This document shows positions 17,865 through 27,355 of a DNA stretch of 64,000 nt, one piece after another (within the stretch, counting starts at the first letter, position 1; each line of letters begins with the position of its first letter). Under the pieces are notes generated by a model. It searched no databases. It was not told the DNA's origin and saw nothing but the letters and a program-made list of their open reading frames with translations. This DNA is from an uncultured Paracoccaceae bacterium. Lineage in GTDB: Bacteria > Pseudomonadota > Alphaproteobacteria > Rhodobacterales > Rhodobacteraceae. The stretch covers positions 1 to 64,000 of the forward strand of contig CANLYJ010000005.1 in the NCBI GenBank assembly GCA_947495295.1, given 5' to 3'. The translations under genes were made by a program, and so were the position numbers.

Positions 17865-19454
17865 TTAATGACGGAAATGGCGCATGCCGGTAAAGACCAT
17901 GGCGATCCCGGCCTCATCAGCGGCGGCGATCACTTCATCGTCGCGCATGGACCCACCCGGTTGGATAACGCAAGTGGCACCAGCTGCCGCAGCTTCCATC
18001 AGGCCATCGGCAAAGGGGAAAAACGCATCCGACGCAACAGCAGACCCGTGGGTCAGGGGTGCGGACAGGTCCATGGCCTCTGCCATCCGCTCCGCCTTTC
18101 TGGCGGCAATCAGGGCGCTATCCAAGCGCGACATCTGGCCTGCACCGACCCCAACCGTGGCCTTATCTTTCACATAGACGATGGCGTTGGATTTGACGTG
18201 CTTTGCCACTTTCCATGCAAATAGCAGATCGGCCATTTGGGTGTCAGTCGGGGCCAGTTTGGTCACAACCTTCAGATCATCCAGACCGATATACCCTGTG
18301 TCCTTGTCCTGCACCAACATACCGCCAGCAACTTGACGATAGGTGGTGATCGGGGCCTTCACATCAGGCAGGCCATCTGTGGTTAGCAGCCGCAGGTTCT
18401 TCTTGGCGGCAAAAACGGCCTTGGCCGCGTCTGATGCGCCGGGGGCGATCACCACTTCGGTGAAAATCTCGACGATTGCCTTTGCTGTTTCTTCATCAAG
18501 CGGCTGGTTCAGCGCGACGATCCCACCGAACGCGCTGGTCCGGTCACAGTCGAATGCGTTCTGATACGCCTCCAGCAAAGTCTCGCCCCGCGCAACACCA
18601 CAAGGGTTTGCATGTTTGATAATTGCAACCGCAGGGCCATCGGCGGGGTCAAATTCTGCCACCAGCTCGAACGCGGCATCCGTGTCATTGATGTTGTTGT
18701 ATGACAGTTCCTTGCCTTGATGCTGTACAGCGGTGGCGACGCCGGGGCGCTCGGTGCCATCGGTGTAGAACGCAGCACTTTGATGGCTGTTTTCGCCATA
18801 ACGCATGGTCTGCCGAAACGTCCCGCTGAACGACCGGCGGCGCGGGCTATCAGCCTCGATGGCACCCGCCATCCATGTGCTGACCGCTGTGTCATAAGCG
18901 GCCGTGCGGGCATAAGCCGTCTGGGCCAGCTGTTGTCGCAGGGCCAGCGTTGTCTGCCCGTCATTGGCGTCCAGTGCTGCCAGGACGGCGTTGTAGTCTT
19001 CGACATCGGTGACCACGGTAACAAAGGCATGGTTCTTGGCCGCAGACCGGATCATCGCGGGGCCGCCAATATCAATGTTCTCGATGCAGGTATCGAAATC
19101 GGCACCCTTGGCGACAGTTTCTTCAAACGGGTAAAGGTTGACGACCAGCAGATCGATAGGGCCGATGCCATGCTCAACCATCGCATCACGGTGCCCGGCC
19201 AGATCGCGCCGTGCTAGCAAGCCACCATGCACCACGGGGTGCAATGTCTTGACCCGGCCATCCATCATTTCAGGAAATCCGGTCACATCGGCCACGTCGC
19301 GCACCTCTAACCCCGCATCGCGCAGGGCTTTTGCCGATCCACCCGTCGACAGTAATTCAACCCCCCGGGCAGATAAGGCACGTCCGAAATCAATCAGCCC
19401 CGTCTTGTCTGAAACAGAAAGTAGCGCGCGGCGTAGTGGAGCAAGGTCGGTCAT
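17865..19454 (-). CDS. purH: Bifunctional AICAR formyltransferase/IMP cyclohydrolase PurH
   Basis: A 529-residue enzyme for the last two steps of IMP synthesis. The N-terminal MGS-like cyclohydrolase domain begins [16 protein letters not shown] and contains [13 protein letters not shown]. The C-terminal AICAR transformylase domain contains the active-site segment [11 protein letters not shown] and ends in GMRHFRH. The length is normal for the family. It is 12 bases upstream of lspA and 14 bases downstream of the heparinase-family gene. This order is common in Rhodobacterales as a conserved housekeeping cluster. Confidence 0.97.
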   Translation of the reverse strand: MTDLAPLRRALLSVSDKTGLIDFGRALSARGVELLSTGGSAKALRDAGLEVRDVADVTGFPEMMDGRVKTLHPVVHGGLLARRDLAGHRDAMVEHGIGPIDLLVVNLYPFEETVAKGADFDTCIENIDIGGPAMIRSAAKNHAFVTVVTDVEDYNAVLAALDANDGQTTLALRQQLAQTAYARTAAYDTAVSTWMAGAIEADSPRRRSFSGTFRQTMRYGENSHQSAAFYTDGTERPGVATAVQHQGKELSYNNINDTDAAFELVAEFDPADGPAVAIIKHANPCGVARGETLLEAYQNAFDCDRTSAFGGIVALNQPLDEETAKAIVEIFTEVVIAPGASDAAKAVFAAKKNLRLLTTDGLPDVKAPITTYRQVAGGMLVQDKDTGYIGLDDLKVVTKLAPTDTQMADLLFAWKVAKHVKSNAIVYVKDKATVGVGAGQMSRLDSALIAARKAERMAEAMDLSAPLTHGSAVASDAFFPFADGLMEAAAAGATCVIQPGGSMRDDEVIAAADEAGIAMVFTGMRHFRH

Positions 19455-19468
19455 GGCAATCCCAAGTG

Positions 19469-21199
19469 CTAGTCGATCTGGTCCGTCAGATCAGCCTGCA
19501 CAAGATCACGGACAACATCGGGGGTGTCCTGTGATTTGGCCAGCGACCAGCGGATGCGCGTCGCATAGGCCATTGCGCGCCCGGATAAAACCACCTGTTG
19601 GCTGGTTCTTGGCTTCAATCGCCCGATTTCAAGATAAACCGAAGGCGCAAGCGTCATTTCCGCTATACCATCATGACGAAACACCCAGGTTTCGCCTGAT
19701 TTCAGAACCATGGACACAGCGGTGCCTGCCAAATCAAGATTGGCTTTCACATCAGGATGAAGGTGGAATCGAATGGCATAGGGGACACCCGGCAACGGGG
19801 GTTGATCATGAACCGCACCGAATTGCTTTTCATCATCTGGCGAAAGGGCTGCCAGCAAATCCTCACCATCCAGGGAACGCCCATCCAGCGACAGCTCAAG
19901 CACACGCGCATGCGTCAGCCCATGGCTTGACCTGTAGCCGTCATGGGACAGTTCCAGCTTGCGGGCATCATCTGTTTGGGTGGCATTGCACATCACTTGT
20001 CCGGGGATATTTGCCAGCAGGTTTTGCCCGGTCGCCAATTCGGATGATGAAACCCCCTCGATCCCCAATGTGGAATGGCTGGGCGTGGCACGGCTGGCCC
20101 TGCGCCATTCCTCGCCAAACCGGATACCAGACCCGCAATTGACGATGACAGGACGCCGACCAGAGGTCAGTTCGAAACCCAGCGTGCTGGCATGGGCATT
20201 CGCCGAAACGGGGCCAGCGGGCGGGGCAGCCGCGTCGACAATCAAAGAGCTGCGGCCGCAATTCAACCGCATGAACCCCATTTGCAGCCCCGGACCCGGT
20301 AGATCCTTAACGCCCGACCCGGCCAGCGCCTCGTCCAATCGGCCTTCTGGCCCACGTCCACCGCCGTGAAACCGGGCAAGGCCGCCATCGCCATGGCGCA
20401 GCGCCCGAAGAACCGGGGTCACGCGTGCGATAGCCGCGAGAATTTGCGTTGGCACGCGATTGCCGGTTTCATTCAGCGCCAGCACCGTCCAATTCAGCAG
20501 GCTCAGCAGGTTCAACAGCTCTTCGGGGTTGCGTGTGGCAATACCACCGCCCGCGTCGATCTGTGTTTCGCAATCTCGGGCCAACGCATCGACCGCAGAT
20601 TGCACATATGCATCCATCCCCTCAAGCGACAGGCCAGCGTAAACCATACCTGCCAACGCCTCAAAGCGGGGCAGGCCGGGCGAAGCGGTTTTCCACCGTT
20701 TGGACAAGAACACCGTTTGGCGGGCGAGGCTGCGATAAAACCGCTGGGTCGCTGCCTTTTCCTGCCCGCGAAACAAAAAGAACCCGTGATTGATCCAGCG
20801 GATCAGGCGCCGCCCTGTCAAATCAGGCGTCCAACCTGACCCCGCGCCCTTTCCATAGCGATCAATCCAGTCATACACCCAGGCCTGCGCGCGGCTGCGC
20901 GCCTTGTCGGTGCCAACGGCAGCCAGGTCATCCAGCCATGTACATCCCTGAATCTCGGCGGTGACCGCAGCATTGTCAGCACCAACATCCCAGATCGACA
21001 TGTCCGGGCTTTCCGCCAGAAAACCCGAGAACAGGAAATTCCCGGCGATCAACTGGTGCCCCCGCGCAACATTGCCGATGGTACGGGGTTCGGGGGCCGA
21101 CACGAATGCAGTGGCCGCAGACCCACGGCCAGCCCTGCGCGCATGCAGGCGATGCATAAAATTGATCCGGCGGGCACGCCATGTGGTCGGGTTGGCCAA
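19469..21199 (-). CDS. Heparinase II/III family protein
   Basis: A 576-residue protein with an N-terminal (α/α) toroid of paired helices (to about residue 300) and a β-sandwich C-terminal half containing [18 protein letters not shown], the heparinase II/III signature region. Enzymes of this class cleave uronic-acid polysaccharides by β-elimination, but many chromosomal alphaproteobacterial members are uncharacterised. No signal peptide is visible, although the first 17 residues are arginine-rich. Its fixed position between rsmB and purH, with no sugar genes nearby, hints at an envelope or housekeeping role rather than catabolism. That is inference. Confidence 0.82.
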   Translation of the reverse strand: MANPTTWRARRINFMHRLHARRAGRGSAATAFVSAPEPRTIGNVARGHQLIAGNFLFSGFLAESPDMSIWDVGADNAAVTAEIQGCTWLDDLAAVGTDKARSRAQAWVYDWIDRYGKGAGSGWTPDLTGRRLIRWINHGFFLFRGQEKAATQRFYRSLARQTVFLSKRWKTASPGLPRFEALAGMVYAGLSLEGMDAYVQSAVDALARDCETQIDAGGGIATRNPEELLNLLSLLNWTVLALNETGNRVPTQILAAIARVTPVLRALRHGDGGLARFHGGGRGPEGRLDEALAGSGVKDLPGPGLQMGFMRLNCGRSSLIVDAAAPPAGPVSANAHASTLGFELTSGRRPVIVNCGSGIRFGEEWRRASRATPSHSTLGIEGVSSSELATGQNLLANIPGQVMCNATQTDDARKLELSHDGYRSSHGLTHARVLELSLDGRSLDGEDLLAALSPDDEKQFGAVHDQPPLPGVPYAIRFHLHPDVKANLDLAGTAVSMVLKSGETWVFRHDGIAEMTLAPSVYLEIGRLKPRTSQQVVLSGRAMAYATRIRWSLAKSQDTPDVVRDLVQADLTDQID

Positions 21200-21257
21200 T
21201 TATGATTGCCTTAAGACAGGGCTATTGGCCGAACCATAGGAAAGGGTTGCTGCGAAG

Positions 21258-22526
21258 TCACGCAGGCTTTGACAGGACCGCCATATAGAACCCATCCATG
21301 CCGCCAATATCTGCCCAATAATCCGGGCGCAGGCGTATGCCGCCTTCCTCGGTTCGCCAATCGGCGGGCACATCCGGCAGGTCGGTTAATACTGTGGTCA
21401 GGCCGGGATGGCGGACCAACGCATCGTCAACCTGCACTTCGCCTTCGTCAGGCAAGAGCGAGCAGGTACAAAACACGAGGCGTCCGCCGGGCCGTAGCAG
21501 CGTGAGGGCGTGATCAATCATCGCTTCCTGCTGCGCGATCAACCCGCCAATGTCGGACCCGTCCTTTGCGTAGGGCAGGTCAGGATGACGGCGGAGCGTC
21601 CCCGTCGCCGAACAGGGCGCATCCAACAGGACAGCGTCATAACCACCTTCGTCAAAGCCAAAAGCATCGCTGACGACCGTCTTGACCGCCAATCCGACGC
21701 GCGCCAAATTCTCGGTCACCCGTTCCATCCGCCGTTCGGACACATCCAACGCAGTCACTTGCGCCCCGGCGGCGGCCAGTTGCATCGTTTTGCCGCCCGG
21801 TGCGGCACATAGATCAAGCACAGACAGACCAGCAACGTCACCTAACAGCCCGACAGGCAGTGCGGCGGCAGCATCCTGAACCCACCAGTGACCATCTGCA
21901 TATCCGGGCAATGCTGATACCTGACTGGCACTTGGCACACGAACGGTGCCAGTGGGCAGAACGGTCCCGCCAACAGCCTTTGCCACCATCGCAGCATCAG
22001 CCTTGGCGGTCAGATCAAGCGGCGCACCGGCAAAATGCGCAGCCTCCATTTCTGTCACGACCTTGCGCCCCCATGCCGCGACAAGCGGCGCGCGCAACCA
22101 GTTGGGGGTCAGCGGAACGGGGCGCTTTGACCACCCTTCGGGACCTTCTGCCGCCACTTTGCGTAACACGGCATTGGTCAGCCCCTTCATGGGCTGGGTA
22201 CGCTTGTTTCCAGCGACGATTTCAACATAGGCATTCACGACCCCATGGGCGGCTTCACCATAACACAACTCTGTCACACCAAGCCGCAGCGCGTTCATCA
22301 CAAAAGGGGGCGGGGCCTTCTTTAAATAGGGCTTTAGCATGCGATCCGCCCGATCCAGCCCACGCAGGGTATCAAGGGTCAGGCGTTGGGCGCGGGCACG
22401 ATCATCCGGTGGCAGGTCGGCCAAGGCGCCAGCGGCGATCAATTCGGACATCAGGCGATGTTCGGCGGTGATCTGCATCAGCAAATGATGGGCTGTACGA
22501 CGCGCAGGCAAGCCGGTTTGGCGCAT
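21258..22526 (-). CDS. rsmB: RsmB/NOP family 16S rRNA (cytosine-C5) methyltransferase
   Basis: A 422-residue protein. A NusB-like RNA-binding domain (about residues 1-130) precedes a SAM-dependent methyltransferase. The SAM site is VLDLCAAPGGKT. The catalytic cysteines are in DAPCSATGTLRRHPD and CTCSLLPDE. This matches RsmB, which methylates C967 of 16S rRNA. I chose the ATG at 22526; an upstream extension would run into the divergent DUF1674 gene. The symbol is given by architecture, since other RsmB/NOP members cannot be fully excluded. Confidence 0.85.
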   Translation of the reverse strand: MRQTGLPARRTAHHLLMQITAEHRLMSELIAAGALADLPPDDRARAQRLTLDTLRGLDRADRMLKPYLKKAPPPFVMNALRLGVTELCYGEAAHGVVNAYVEIVAGNKRTQPMKGLTNAVLRKVAAEGPEGWSKRPVPLTPNWLRAPLVAAWGRKVVTEMEAAHFAGAPLDLTAKADAAMVAKAVGGTVLPTGTVRVPSASQVSALPGYADGHWWVQDAAAALPVGLLGDVAGLSVLDLCAAPGGKTMQLAAAGAQVTALDVSERRMERVTENLARVGLAVKTVVSDAFGFDEGGYDAVLLDAPCSATGTLRRHPDLPYAKDGSDIGGLIAQQEAMIDHALTLLRPGGRLVFCTCSLLPDEGEVQVDDALVRHPGLTTVLTDLPDVPADWRTEEGGIRLRPDYWADIGGMDGFYMAVLSKPA

Positions 22527-22594
22527 AGAGAAGGTCCTTGAAGGTGGTTGATGGCGCAGTATATCAATCTCATACGCCCCACAAGGAGACGGCG

Positions 22595-22768
22595 ATGAGC
22601 GACGACACCCCCGATATCCCAGACGCTGCAAAACGCGCGTTGGCCGAGGCCGAGGAACGACGCAAAAGGGCTGGCGTTAATTTGCCGCCCGAACTTGGCG
22701 GGCGTGACGGGCCTGAACCTGTCCGCTATGGTGACTGGGAAAAAAAAGGACTGGCCGTCGATTTCTAG
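22595..22768 (+). CDS. DUF1674 protein, SdhAF4-like
   Basis: A 57-residue protein of the DUF1674 family, related to mitochondrial SdhAF4, which helps flavinylated succinate dehydrogenase subunit A assemble. The diagnostic C-terminus GGRDGPEPVRYGDWE followed by KKGLAVDF is complete. AAGGAGA lies five bases before the ATG, which fixes the start; the longer frame is not needed. It is divergent from rsmB and close upstream of a small secreted protein. No sdh genes are in this window. Confidence 0.85.
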   Translation: MSDDTPDIPDAAKRALAEAEERRKRAGVNLPPELGGRDGPEPVRYGDWEKKGLAVDF

Positions 22769-22795
22769 GAATTGGCCAAAGAGGTAGAAAAGAGC

Positions 22796-23059
22796 ATGAA
22801 GAAAATAATCACAACCATCGTGGCAATCATCGGGCTTGGCACTGCCGTTCAGGCGCAAGGCGATTGCACAGCAGAAGCGATCCAGACGAAATCCGGTGAA
22901 GTGGCAGCAGCCTTGCAAACCATCGGCGCAAAGGATCCTGATCGGGCGCAGGTATTGTCGGGTGAAATCGAAGACCTGATGACTGCCATCCAGAATGGCG
23001 CTGATATTCGGACCGTATGTAACTTCTTCGACAGCGTCGTCAGCGAAGCCGCCAATTAA
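22796..23059 (+). CDS. Small secreted protein of unknown function
   Basis: An 87-residue protein with a strong signal peptide (residues 1-20, KKIITTIVAIIGLGTAVQA, cleavage after QA). The mature part is about 67 residues, helical and acidic, with two cysteines (in DCTAE and RTVCNFF) that may form a disulfide. I do not recognise a family. AAGAG precedes the ATG. A strong inverted repeat follows the stop codon at 23077-23105. It lies 27 bases after the DUF1674 gene and is probably in the same transcript. Confidence 0.65.
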   Translation: MKKIITTIVAIIGLGTAVQAQGDCTAEAIQTKSGEVAAALQTIGAKDPDRAQVLSGEIEDLMTAIQNGADIRTVCNFFDSVVSEAAN

Positions 23060-23076
23060 CTGGCGGTGTGTTTGCA

Positions 23077-23105
23077 CTTTGGGTGCGATTTACCCGCACC
23101 CAAAG
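23077..23105. terminator. Strong inverted repeat, possible terminator without T-run
   Basis: An 11-base perfect stem (CTTTGGGTGCG with CGCACCCAAAG) encloses a seven-base loop. It begins 18 bases after the stop of the small secreted protein. No T-run follows on either strand, so it may work as a stabilising hairpin or a weak terminator. Confidence 0.5.
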
Positions 23106-23132
23106 TCCCAAACCGACGACATTAGATTAATG

Positions 23133-23270
23133 GATTTTGAATGATCGGTGATCCAACCGCTTTTCCTGAACAAGGTGCACGCGGTGGCGCGGGCGGGTGA
23201 CCGCAAGGTGCTGAACGGCATCTTCTGACGGCTCAGAACAGGTACGCTTTGGGTGGATATACCGGCCCGA
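23133..23270 (+). pseudogene. IS5-family transposase N-terminal relic
   Basis: Read in one frame from 23133, the sequence gives SVIQPLFLNKVHAVARAG, then DRKVLNGIF, a stop, then RLRTGTLWVDIPAR. This is the start of an IS5-family transposase (the usual pattern is WxxIxPLLPNK, NGIFWxLRTGxPWxDIPxRYGP). Two in-frame TGA codons (23142 and 23226) stand exactly where the family has tryptophan, consistent with TGG-to-TGA decay. Similarity stops after PAR, so the catalytic DDE domain is gone. No terminal repeats are visible. Confidence 0.7.
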
Positions 23271-23400
23271 CGGGCTGCGTTTTTGCTTTATTTCAGCGGC
23301 GCGTGTCGCTTGCCCATAGAACAACTATGGTCTGCACATCGCAAACCGCTAATATTTTGTGAAAACACGGCTGACGGCGCAAACATAACGGGTTCTGACC

Positions 23401-24636
23401 CTAACGCTCGGCCCAGCGCGAAAGCTGCCCAGATAGTGGAAAAATGCATGCCTGTAGCGCGTGATAGATATCTGGCTTGCCATTGAAGATAGAATTGGTT
23501 GGCACGCCTTCACCATCAATAGCGGGGAACCACCCACCGTTCTTGTGATCGATAAAATGGCTATCAGCAAAAGCCCAAAGCTTGCGATACCAATGCTCGT
23601 CCTTTGTCCGGTTGTCCAAGATCAACAAAGCCGCCATCGCGTTGATCGCCTCCGTCACCGGCCACCAGAACCGAGAAGGATCAGCAACGCTGCCGTCAAA
23701 ACTGAGCGTGTAGGCCAAACCACCCTCAGGCAGCCAGGCATCGTCGAGCGCGCGTTCTATCAAACGCCGCGCCTGATCTGGGGCGTTGGCATCTTTGCGG
23801 CCAGAAAGATCCCAGTGTTGCAGCAACAGGCGCCCCATTTCAAACGAGTGCCCGGGCGTTGTGCCTGCAGGCCGGAACATATGGTTGCCCGCATATGATC
23901 TGTCGATGTCCCAGCTATCTGTGTAATGCTCTACCAGACGCCAACCTTCGGACGGGCCGATCTTGCCAATGAAAAAGTCCAGAATCCGCCCGGCGCGGGT
24001 CAGATACAGCGCTTCGCCGGTGGCTTCGTAAGCCGCCAGAAGTGCCTCAACACCATGCATGTTGGCATTCATACCCCGGTAAGTCGAAAACGGTGTCCAG
24101 TCGCGGTTCCATTCATCGCAAAACAGCCCGATATCATCTTCCCAAAAATGCCGATCAAGCACATCAGTAATGTCGGCAATCAGTCTTTCTGCGTCCGGGT
24201 GCCCCACGAGTTTGGCGCTCGATGCGGCCAGCAAGACAAAGACATGCCCATATGCAAGCTTGCGCCCATCCGTGACCCGCCCTTTATCCATCCCCCAGAC
24301 GAACCCACCATATTCGTGATCTTTGTGGTGATTGATCAGGTAGGCCATACCGTGATCGACCCGTTGTTGGGCACCGGGATGTCCCCGCAACGCACCAAGC
24401 GCGTAGGAATGCACCATACGGGTTGTGCTGTGCAGTTCCTGTATTGTCGCAGGCAGCGGGTTGCCTTGATCATCCAAACTGCAAAAGCCCGGATCGGCTT
24501 GCAAGCTGGCGTCAAAGAATGACAGCAGCGCCTCACCTTGCTGCTTTAGCCACGCTTGGTGCGTTTCATCCTGCAACCAGTGCCCTGCGGCAGCAGGCGG
24601 ACCGGGTTGCTGCACAGGCGTCATTTGATCATTCAT
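23401..24636 (-). CDS. AGE family epimerase/isomerase
   Basis: A 411-residue protein of the N-acylglucosamine 2-epimerase superfamily, an (α/α)6 barrel. Members isomerise N-acetylglucosamine, mannose/fructose or sulfoquinovose. Segments TTRMVHSYALGAL, GMNANMHGVEALLA, GHSFEMGRLLL and RFWWPVTEAI carry the conserved active-site histidines and arginine. The length is normal. It follows a UgpC-type ABC ATPase on the same strand after a 29-base gap and was probably the last gene of a sugar operon. The substrate is undetermined. The upstream part of that operon is damaged, so expression is uncertain. Confidence 0.85.
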   Translation of the reverse strand: MNDQMTPVQQPGPPAAAGHWLQDETHQAWLKQQGEALLSFFDASLQADPGFCSLDDQGNPLPATIQELHSTTRMVHSYALGALRGHPGAQQRVDHGMAYLINHHKDHEYGGFVWGMDKGRVTDGRKLAYGHVFVLLAASSAKLVGHPDAERLIADITDVLDRHFWEDDIGLFCDEWNRDWTPFSTYRGMNANMHGVEALLAAYEATGEALYLTRAGRILDFFIGKIGPSEGWRLVEHYTDSWDIDRSYAGNHMFRPAGTTPGHSFEMGRLLLQHWDLSGRKDANAPDQARRLIERALDDAWLPEGGLAYTLSFDGSVADPSRFWWPVTEAINAMAALLILDNRTKDEHWYRKLWAFADSHFIDHKNGGWFPAIDGEGVPTNSIFNGKPDIYHALQACIFPLSGQLSRWAER

Positions 24637-24665
24637 TGCACTGCCCTGCCTTATGCCATCATCAA

Positions 24666-25688
24666 TCAGGTCAGTTTGATCGCCAACCCCTCGCTATCAA
24701 ATGCATGTGTATGCCCCTTGTCAAAGGCAAGACCAGCCTTGTCGCCCGGCTCAACGGTTGAGGTTCCATTGACGCGCACTGTGATCTGTCCTGCATCGCC
24801 GCATGACATGATCACAAACGTGTCCGCGCCAAGATATTCCAGCACATCGACGGTGCCTTGAATTTGCCCCTGTCCGGCGTCGGTGAGCGTTATATGTTCG
24901 GGCCGGATCCCGAATGAGACAGCATTGGACGGCAAATCCACGGCCGGGGCGGCAGCGGCCTTGACCACATTCATGCTCGGCGAGCCAATGAACTGCGCCA
25001 CAAAGAGGTTGGCCGGGTTTTCATAAAGTTCGCGCGGGGTTCCAACCTGAGCGATCTTGCCAAACTCCAGTACAACAATGCGGTCCGCCAGGGTCATCGC
25101 CTCGACCTGGTCGTGAGTCACATAAATCATCGTTGACTTAAGCGTCTGGTGAAGCTTGGCGATTTCATACCGCATCTCGACGCGTAGTGCTGCGTCAAGG
25201 TTGGACAGCGGCTCATCAAACAAGAACGCGGTTGGGTCGCGCACAATTGACCGACCGATCGCAACCCGCTGGCGCTGACCGCCTGACAGGTCCTTTGGGC
25301 GGCGATCAAGATAGTCATCCAGCTTCAGCACGCGCGAGGCCTCGCTAACTTTTGCGTCGATCTCGGCCTTGGGCAAACCCGCAGATTTCAGCGGAAAACC
25401 AACGTTGTCGCGCACCGACATATGCGGATAAAGCGCGTAGGACTGAAACACCATTGCCAGCCCGCGCTTGCTGGGCGGTTCAGCGGTGGCATCCCGGTCA
25501 CCGATCATGATCTGCCCGCGCGAAGTCTCTTCAAGCCCGGCAATCATGCGCAACAAGGTGGATTTGCCGCAGCCTGACGGCCCTACAAAGATGACGAATT
25601 CACCCTCTTGGATCGAGAGGTCGACGCCCTTAATGACCTGAACGGCCCCGAACCATTTTTCAACAGCCTTGAGATTAATCGAAGACAT
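24666..25688 (-). CDS. ABC transporter ATP-binding protein (UgpC/MalK type)
   Basis: A 340-residue ATPase of the carbohydrate-uptake class. It has Walker [10 protein letters not shown] (about residues 37-45), signature [12 protein letters not shown], Walker [13 protein letters not shown], the H-loop [10 protein letters not shown] and a C-terminal TOBE domain with FGIRPEHI. It would energise uptake of a sugar or polyol across the inner membrane. No permease or solute-binding protein remains in the window. The preceding gene is truncated. It may now serve permeases encoded elsewhere, as shared MalK-type ATPases can, or be a leftover. Confidence 0.9.
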   Translation of the reverse strand: MSSINLKAVEKWFGAVQVIKGVDLSIQEGEFVIFVGPSGCGKSTLLRMIAGLEETSRGQIMIGDRDATAEPPSKRGLAMVFQSYALYPHMSVRDNVGFPLKSAGLPKAEIDAKVSEASRVLKLDDYLDRRPKDLSGGQRQRVAIGRSIVRDPTAFLFDEPLSNLDAALRVEMRYEIAKLHQTLKSTMIYVTHDQVEAMTLADRIVVLEFGKIAQVGTPRELYENPANLFVAQFIGSPSMNVVKAAAAPAVDLPSNAVSFGIRPEHITLTDAGQGQIQGTVDVLEYLGADTFVIMSCGDAGQITVRVNGTSTVEPGDKAGLAFDKGHTHAFDSEGLAIKLT

Positions 25689-26578
25689 TACGCTGCACCC
25701 CTTGCTTGTTCATAGTCATCCCCTGCCCATGTCAGCCAGATCGCGGCTGTCCATGTGAAGTCGGCACCGCCGCAGGGCGTGGCATCAACCGGATCGAAAT
25801 ATTCATAGAATCCGTGCTTGAGGATCAGATCGGCCGTTTCGGCCTTCAATCTTGCCTCAAGGTCGGTGCGGCCCATGTCCCGAAACCCAAGGGCAAGCAG
25901 CGAGTTCACAACTGGCCATGTTGGACCCCTCCAATAGCGGCGGGGGTCGAATATCGCAGCCTCCGGGTCGGCTGATGGGATCCCGTATGAAACGACGTTC
26001 CAGACCCGCATGAGCTGTGTATCAAGCTCAGGGTTGCCAGCCTTTGCAAGGTAGGCAAGGAACGCGCCCGACCCCAAAACGCCGGCAAATTCCCCTGTGT
26101 GCAGGTTCTTGGCGTCATAGGCTTTGATCTCTGGGTTCCAGATATCAGCCAGAGCCAGTCGCAGCGTCGTCGCCCATCCTTCAATTTCGCTTGTGTCCTG
26201 TCCCAGCGCTTCACCGATTGCGATCAGGTCTTCATGCGCGCGCGACAGGATGAAAGTGATGCCCGGATCCGCCATCAGGAAGGGGCCTTCGGCGACAATG
26301 CGCTTTTGATTCCAGCCGACGCTGACCCCAAACTTCACCATGGCAATGTAGCGGTCATACTCTTCTTGCTTTGGACGCATAGAGGCATCCACATGCCCAA
26401 GATCACGGCGTGTGTATTCGCCGGCTCCCGTGCCATCGACCTCTGCCATCCCGATGTCCCAATCTGGGCAATTGTCGCGTCCACTTTCCCAAGGATGCAC
26501 AATAGCCGCAGGCCCGTATGTGCAGCGCACTTCATGCCACCACCGGTGCCACGAAACCAGTTTTGGATATGTCTGACG
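25688..26578 (-). pseudogene. Truncated GH63-like (MGH1-type) glycoside hydrolase
   Basis: The frame from 26578 encodes the C-terminal half of a mannosyl/glucosylglycerate-hydrolase-like enzyme (an (α/α)6 barrel related to GH63). Conserved segments include HRWWHE, HPWESGRDNCPDWD, RPKQEEYDRYIAM and YWRGPTWPVVNSL. Intact relatives, from memory, are about 430 residues and begin with an NRGGYTVP-type segment; that N-terminal half is absent. An in-frame TGA (26579-26581) ends homology and AT-rich unrelated sequence follows. A GTG at 26530 could still start a 280-residue product, but it would lack half the barrel. It overlaps the ATPase start, so it was part of that operon. Confidence 0.8.
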
Positions 26579-26884
26579 TCAGCGCCTATGGGTCATGAAA
26601 AGTGTGTTGTGTTTCTTTGAAGCAATATTTTGCAAATGCCGCCTTTCGATCTGCTACACCTTGGTTGTAAGCGGCTGGGTCGGGCTCCTTGCGAACGTTC
26701 ACGCCATGAATAAAAACGGCTTGGACCATAACAGTACCCCAATAATCTCATGCAAAATATCTTGCTTTAACGGTGCCGCATTGAAACTGAATTTGTTTAA
26801 TGACGCAAGATTTCAACTCCAGGTAAACTGCTGGCGTAGTCTTGCCTGCCGAGGATGGACTTTACGGATTGGCAGGACACCTCC

Positions 26885-27223
26885 ATGTCCGACCTCGATC
26901 ACACGGCTTATATCAATTCCTGGCGCGATGAACGTTATGGCAGCCATCAGATGTTGCGGGCCTACGCCCAAGACCTACGCACCTTCGCGGAGTATACTGC
27001 GCAGGTCTATTTGGTCGGACCCTTCTCACGGGTCGACATACTCGCCCTGACGCGACCAAACCCTCTCGCACATGTTCGCGATCAAGACGGCGTCCATCTC
27101 CTCCACGGAAGAAAAGGGGCGGTCACAGAACTTCATAACGTTCTCATGACCGAAATGCGTATCAGCAGTATACCAGTGAGCCATGGTTGCTATCCGAGTT
27201 TCCCTGATTTTTTCGTAGGATAG
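26885..27223 (+). other. Short open frame, possible gene remnant
   Basis: A frame of 112 codons from the ATG at 26885. Only its first half is likely to be meaningful, because the second half runs antisense to the metallophosphoesterase stub. The segment QMLRAYAQDLRTFAEY vaguely resembles the N-terminal SAM-like domain of tyrosine recombinases, which would suit a tRNA-adjacent scar. The resemblance is weak and the rest of such a protein is missing. There is no good ribosome site. Confidence 0.25.
27026..27184 (-). pseudogene. Metallophosphoesterase N-terminal fragment
   Basis: From the ATG at 27184 the frame reads MAHWYTADTHFGHENV and continues to LIANMCERV, the start of a small calcineurin-like phosphoesterase. 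The DTHFGH metal motif is intact. After about 42 residues similarity stops and the frame ends in unrelated residues at 27026. The later GD and GNH motifs needed for the metal site are missing, so the product would be inactive. Confidence 0.65.
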
Positions 27224-27296
27224 CTGGTCACACCCAAGCTGCAACATCGGCGAGTACGGCCACAACGTCATCTGCAGCGATAGTGGCCGAAGCGCC

Positions 27297-27336
27297 AAAT
27301 CTGCACACTTATGCGTAAATCTGCACTCTTATGAGT
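27297..27336. repeat. Two tandem 20-bp repeats, possible IS21-type end
   Basis: Copy 1 (27297-27316) and copy 2 (27317-27336) differ at only two of 20 positions, and a further AAAT follows. Read on the minus strand, the array begins TGTCATTTACTCATAAG at 27343, resembling the multiple terminal repeats of IS21-family elements. No istA or istB gene is present. The array ends about ten bases from the 3' end of tRNA-Lys. Confidence 0.5.
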
Positions 27337-27355
27337 AAATGACAATAAGGAAAAA

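Larger units (their letters stand above)
23060..23400. other. Intergenic region with hairpin and transposase relic
   Basis: This 341-base gap has no intact gene. It holds the hairpin at 23077-23105 and an IS5-type transposase fragment at 23133-23270, both listed separately. From about 23271 to 23400 I see nothing recognisable. Confidence 0.7.
26582..27355. other. Decayed, gene-poor segment beside tRNA-Lys
   Basis: About 770 bases with no intact gene. By eye 26600-26860 is more AT-rich than its surroundings. It contains a possible short frame at 26885-27223, a metallophosphoesterase stub at 27026-27184 and tandem repeats at 27297-27336. The pattern is that of deletion and insertion scars. Confidence 0.6.

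Noticed and set aside
17316-18224. Long plus-strand frame of 302 codons
   Set aside because: It lies opposite lspA and purH, both with complete family motifs. Composition is that of a shadow frame.
19138-20142. Plus-strand frame of 334 codons
   Set aside because: Antisense to purH and the heparinase-family gene. No recognisable domain.
26595-27050. Plus-strand frame of 151 codons
   Set aside because: It has no family resemblance, an unlikely composition and no ribosome site, and crosses the scar.
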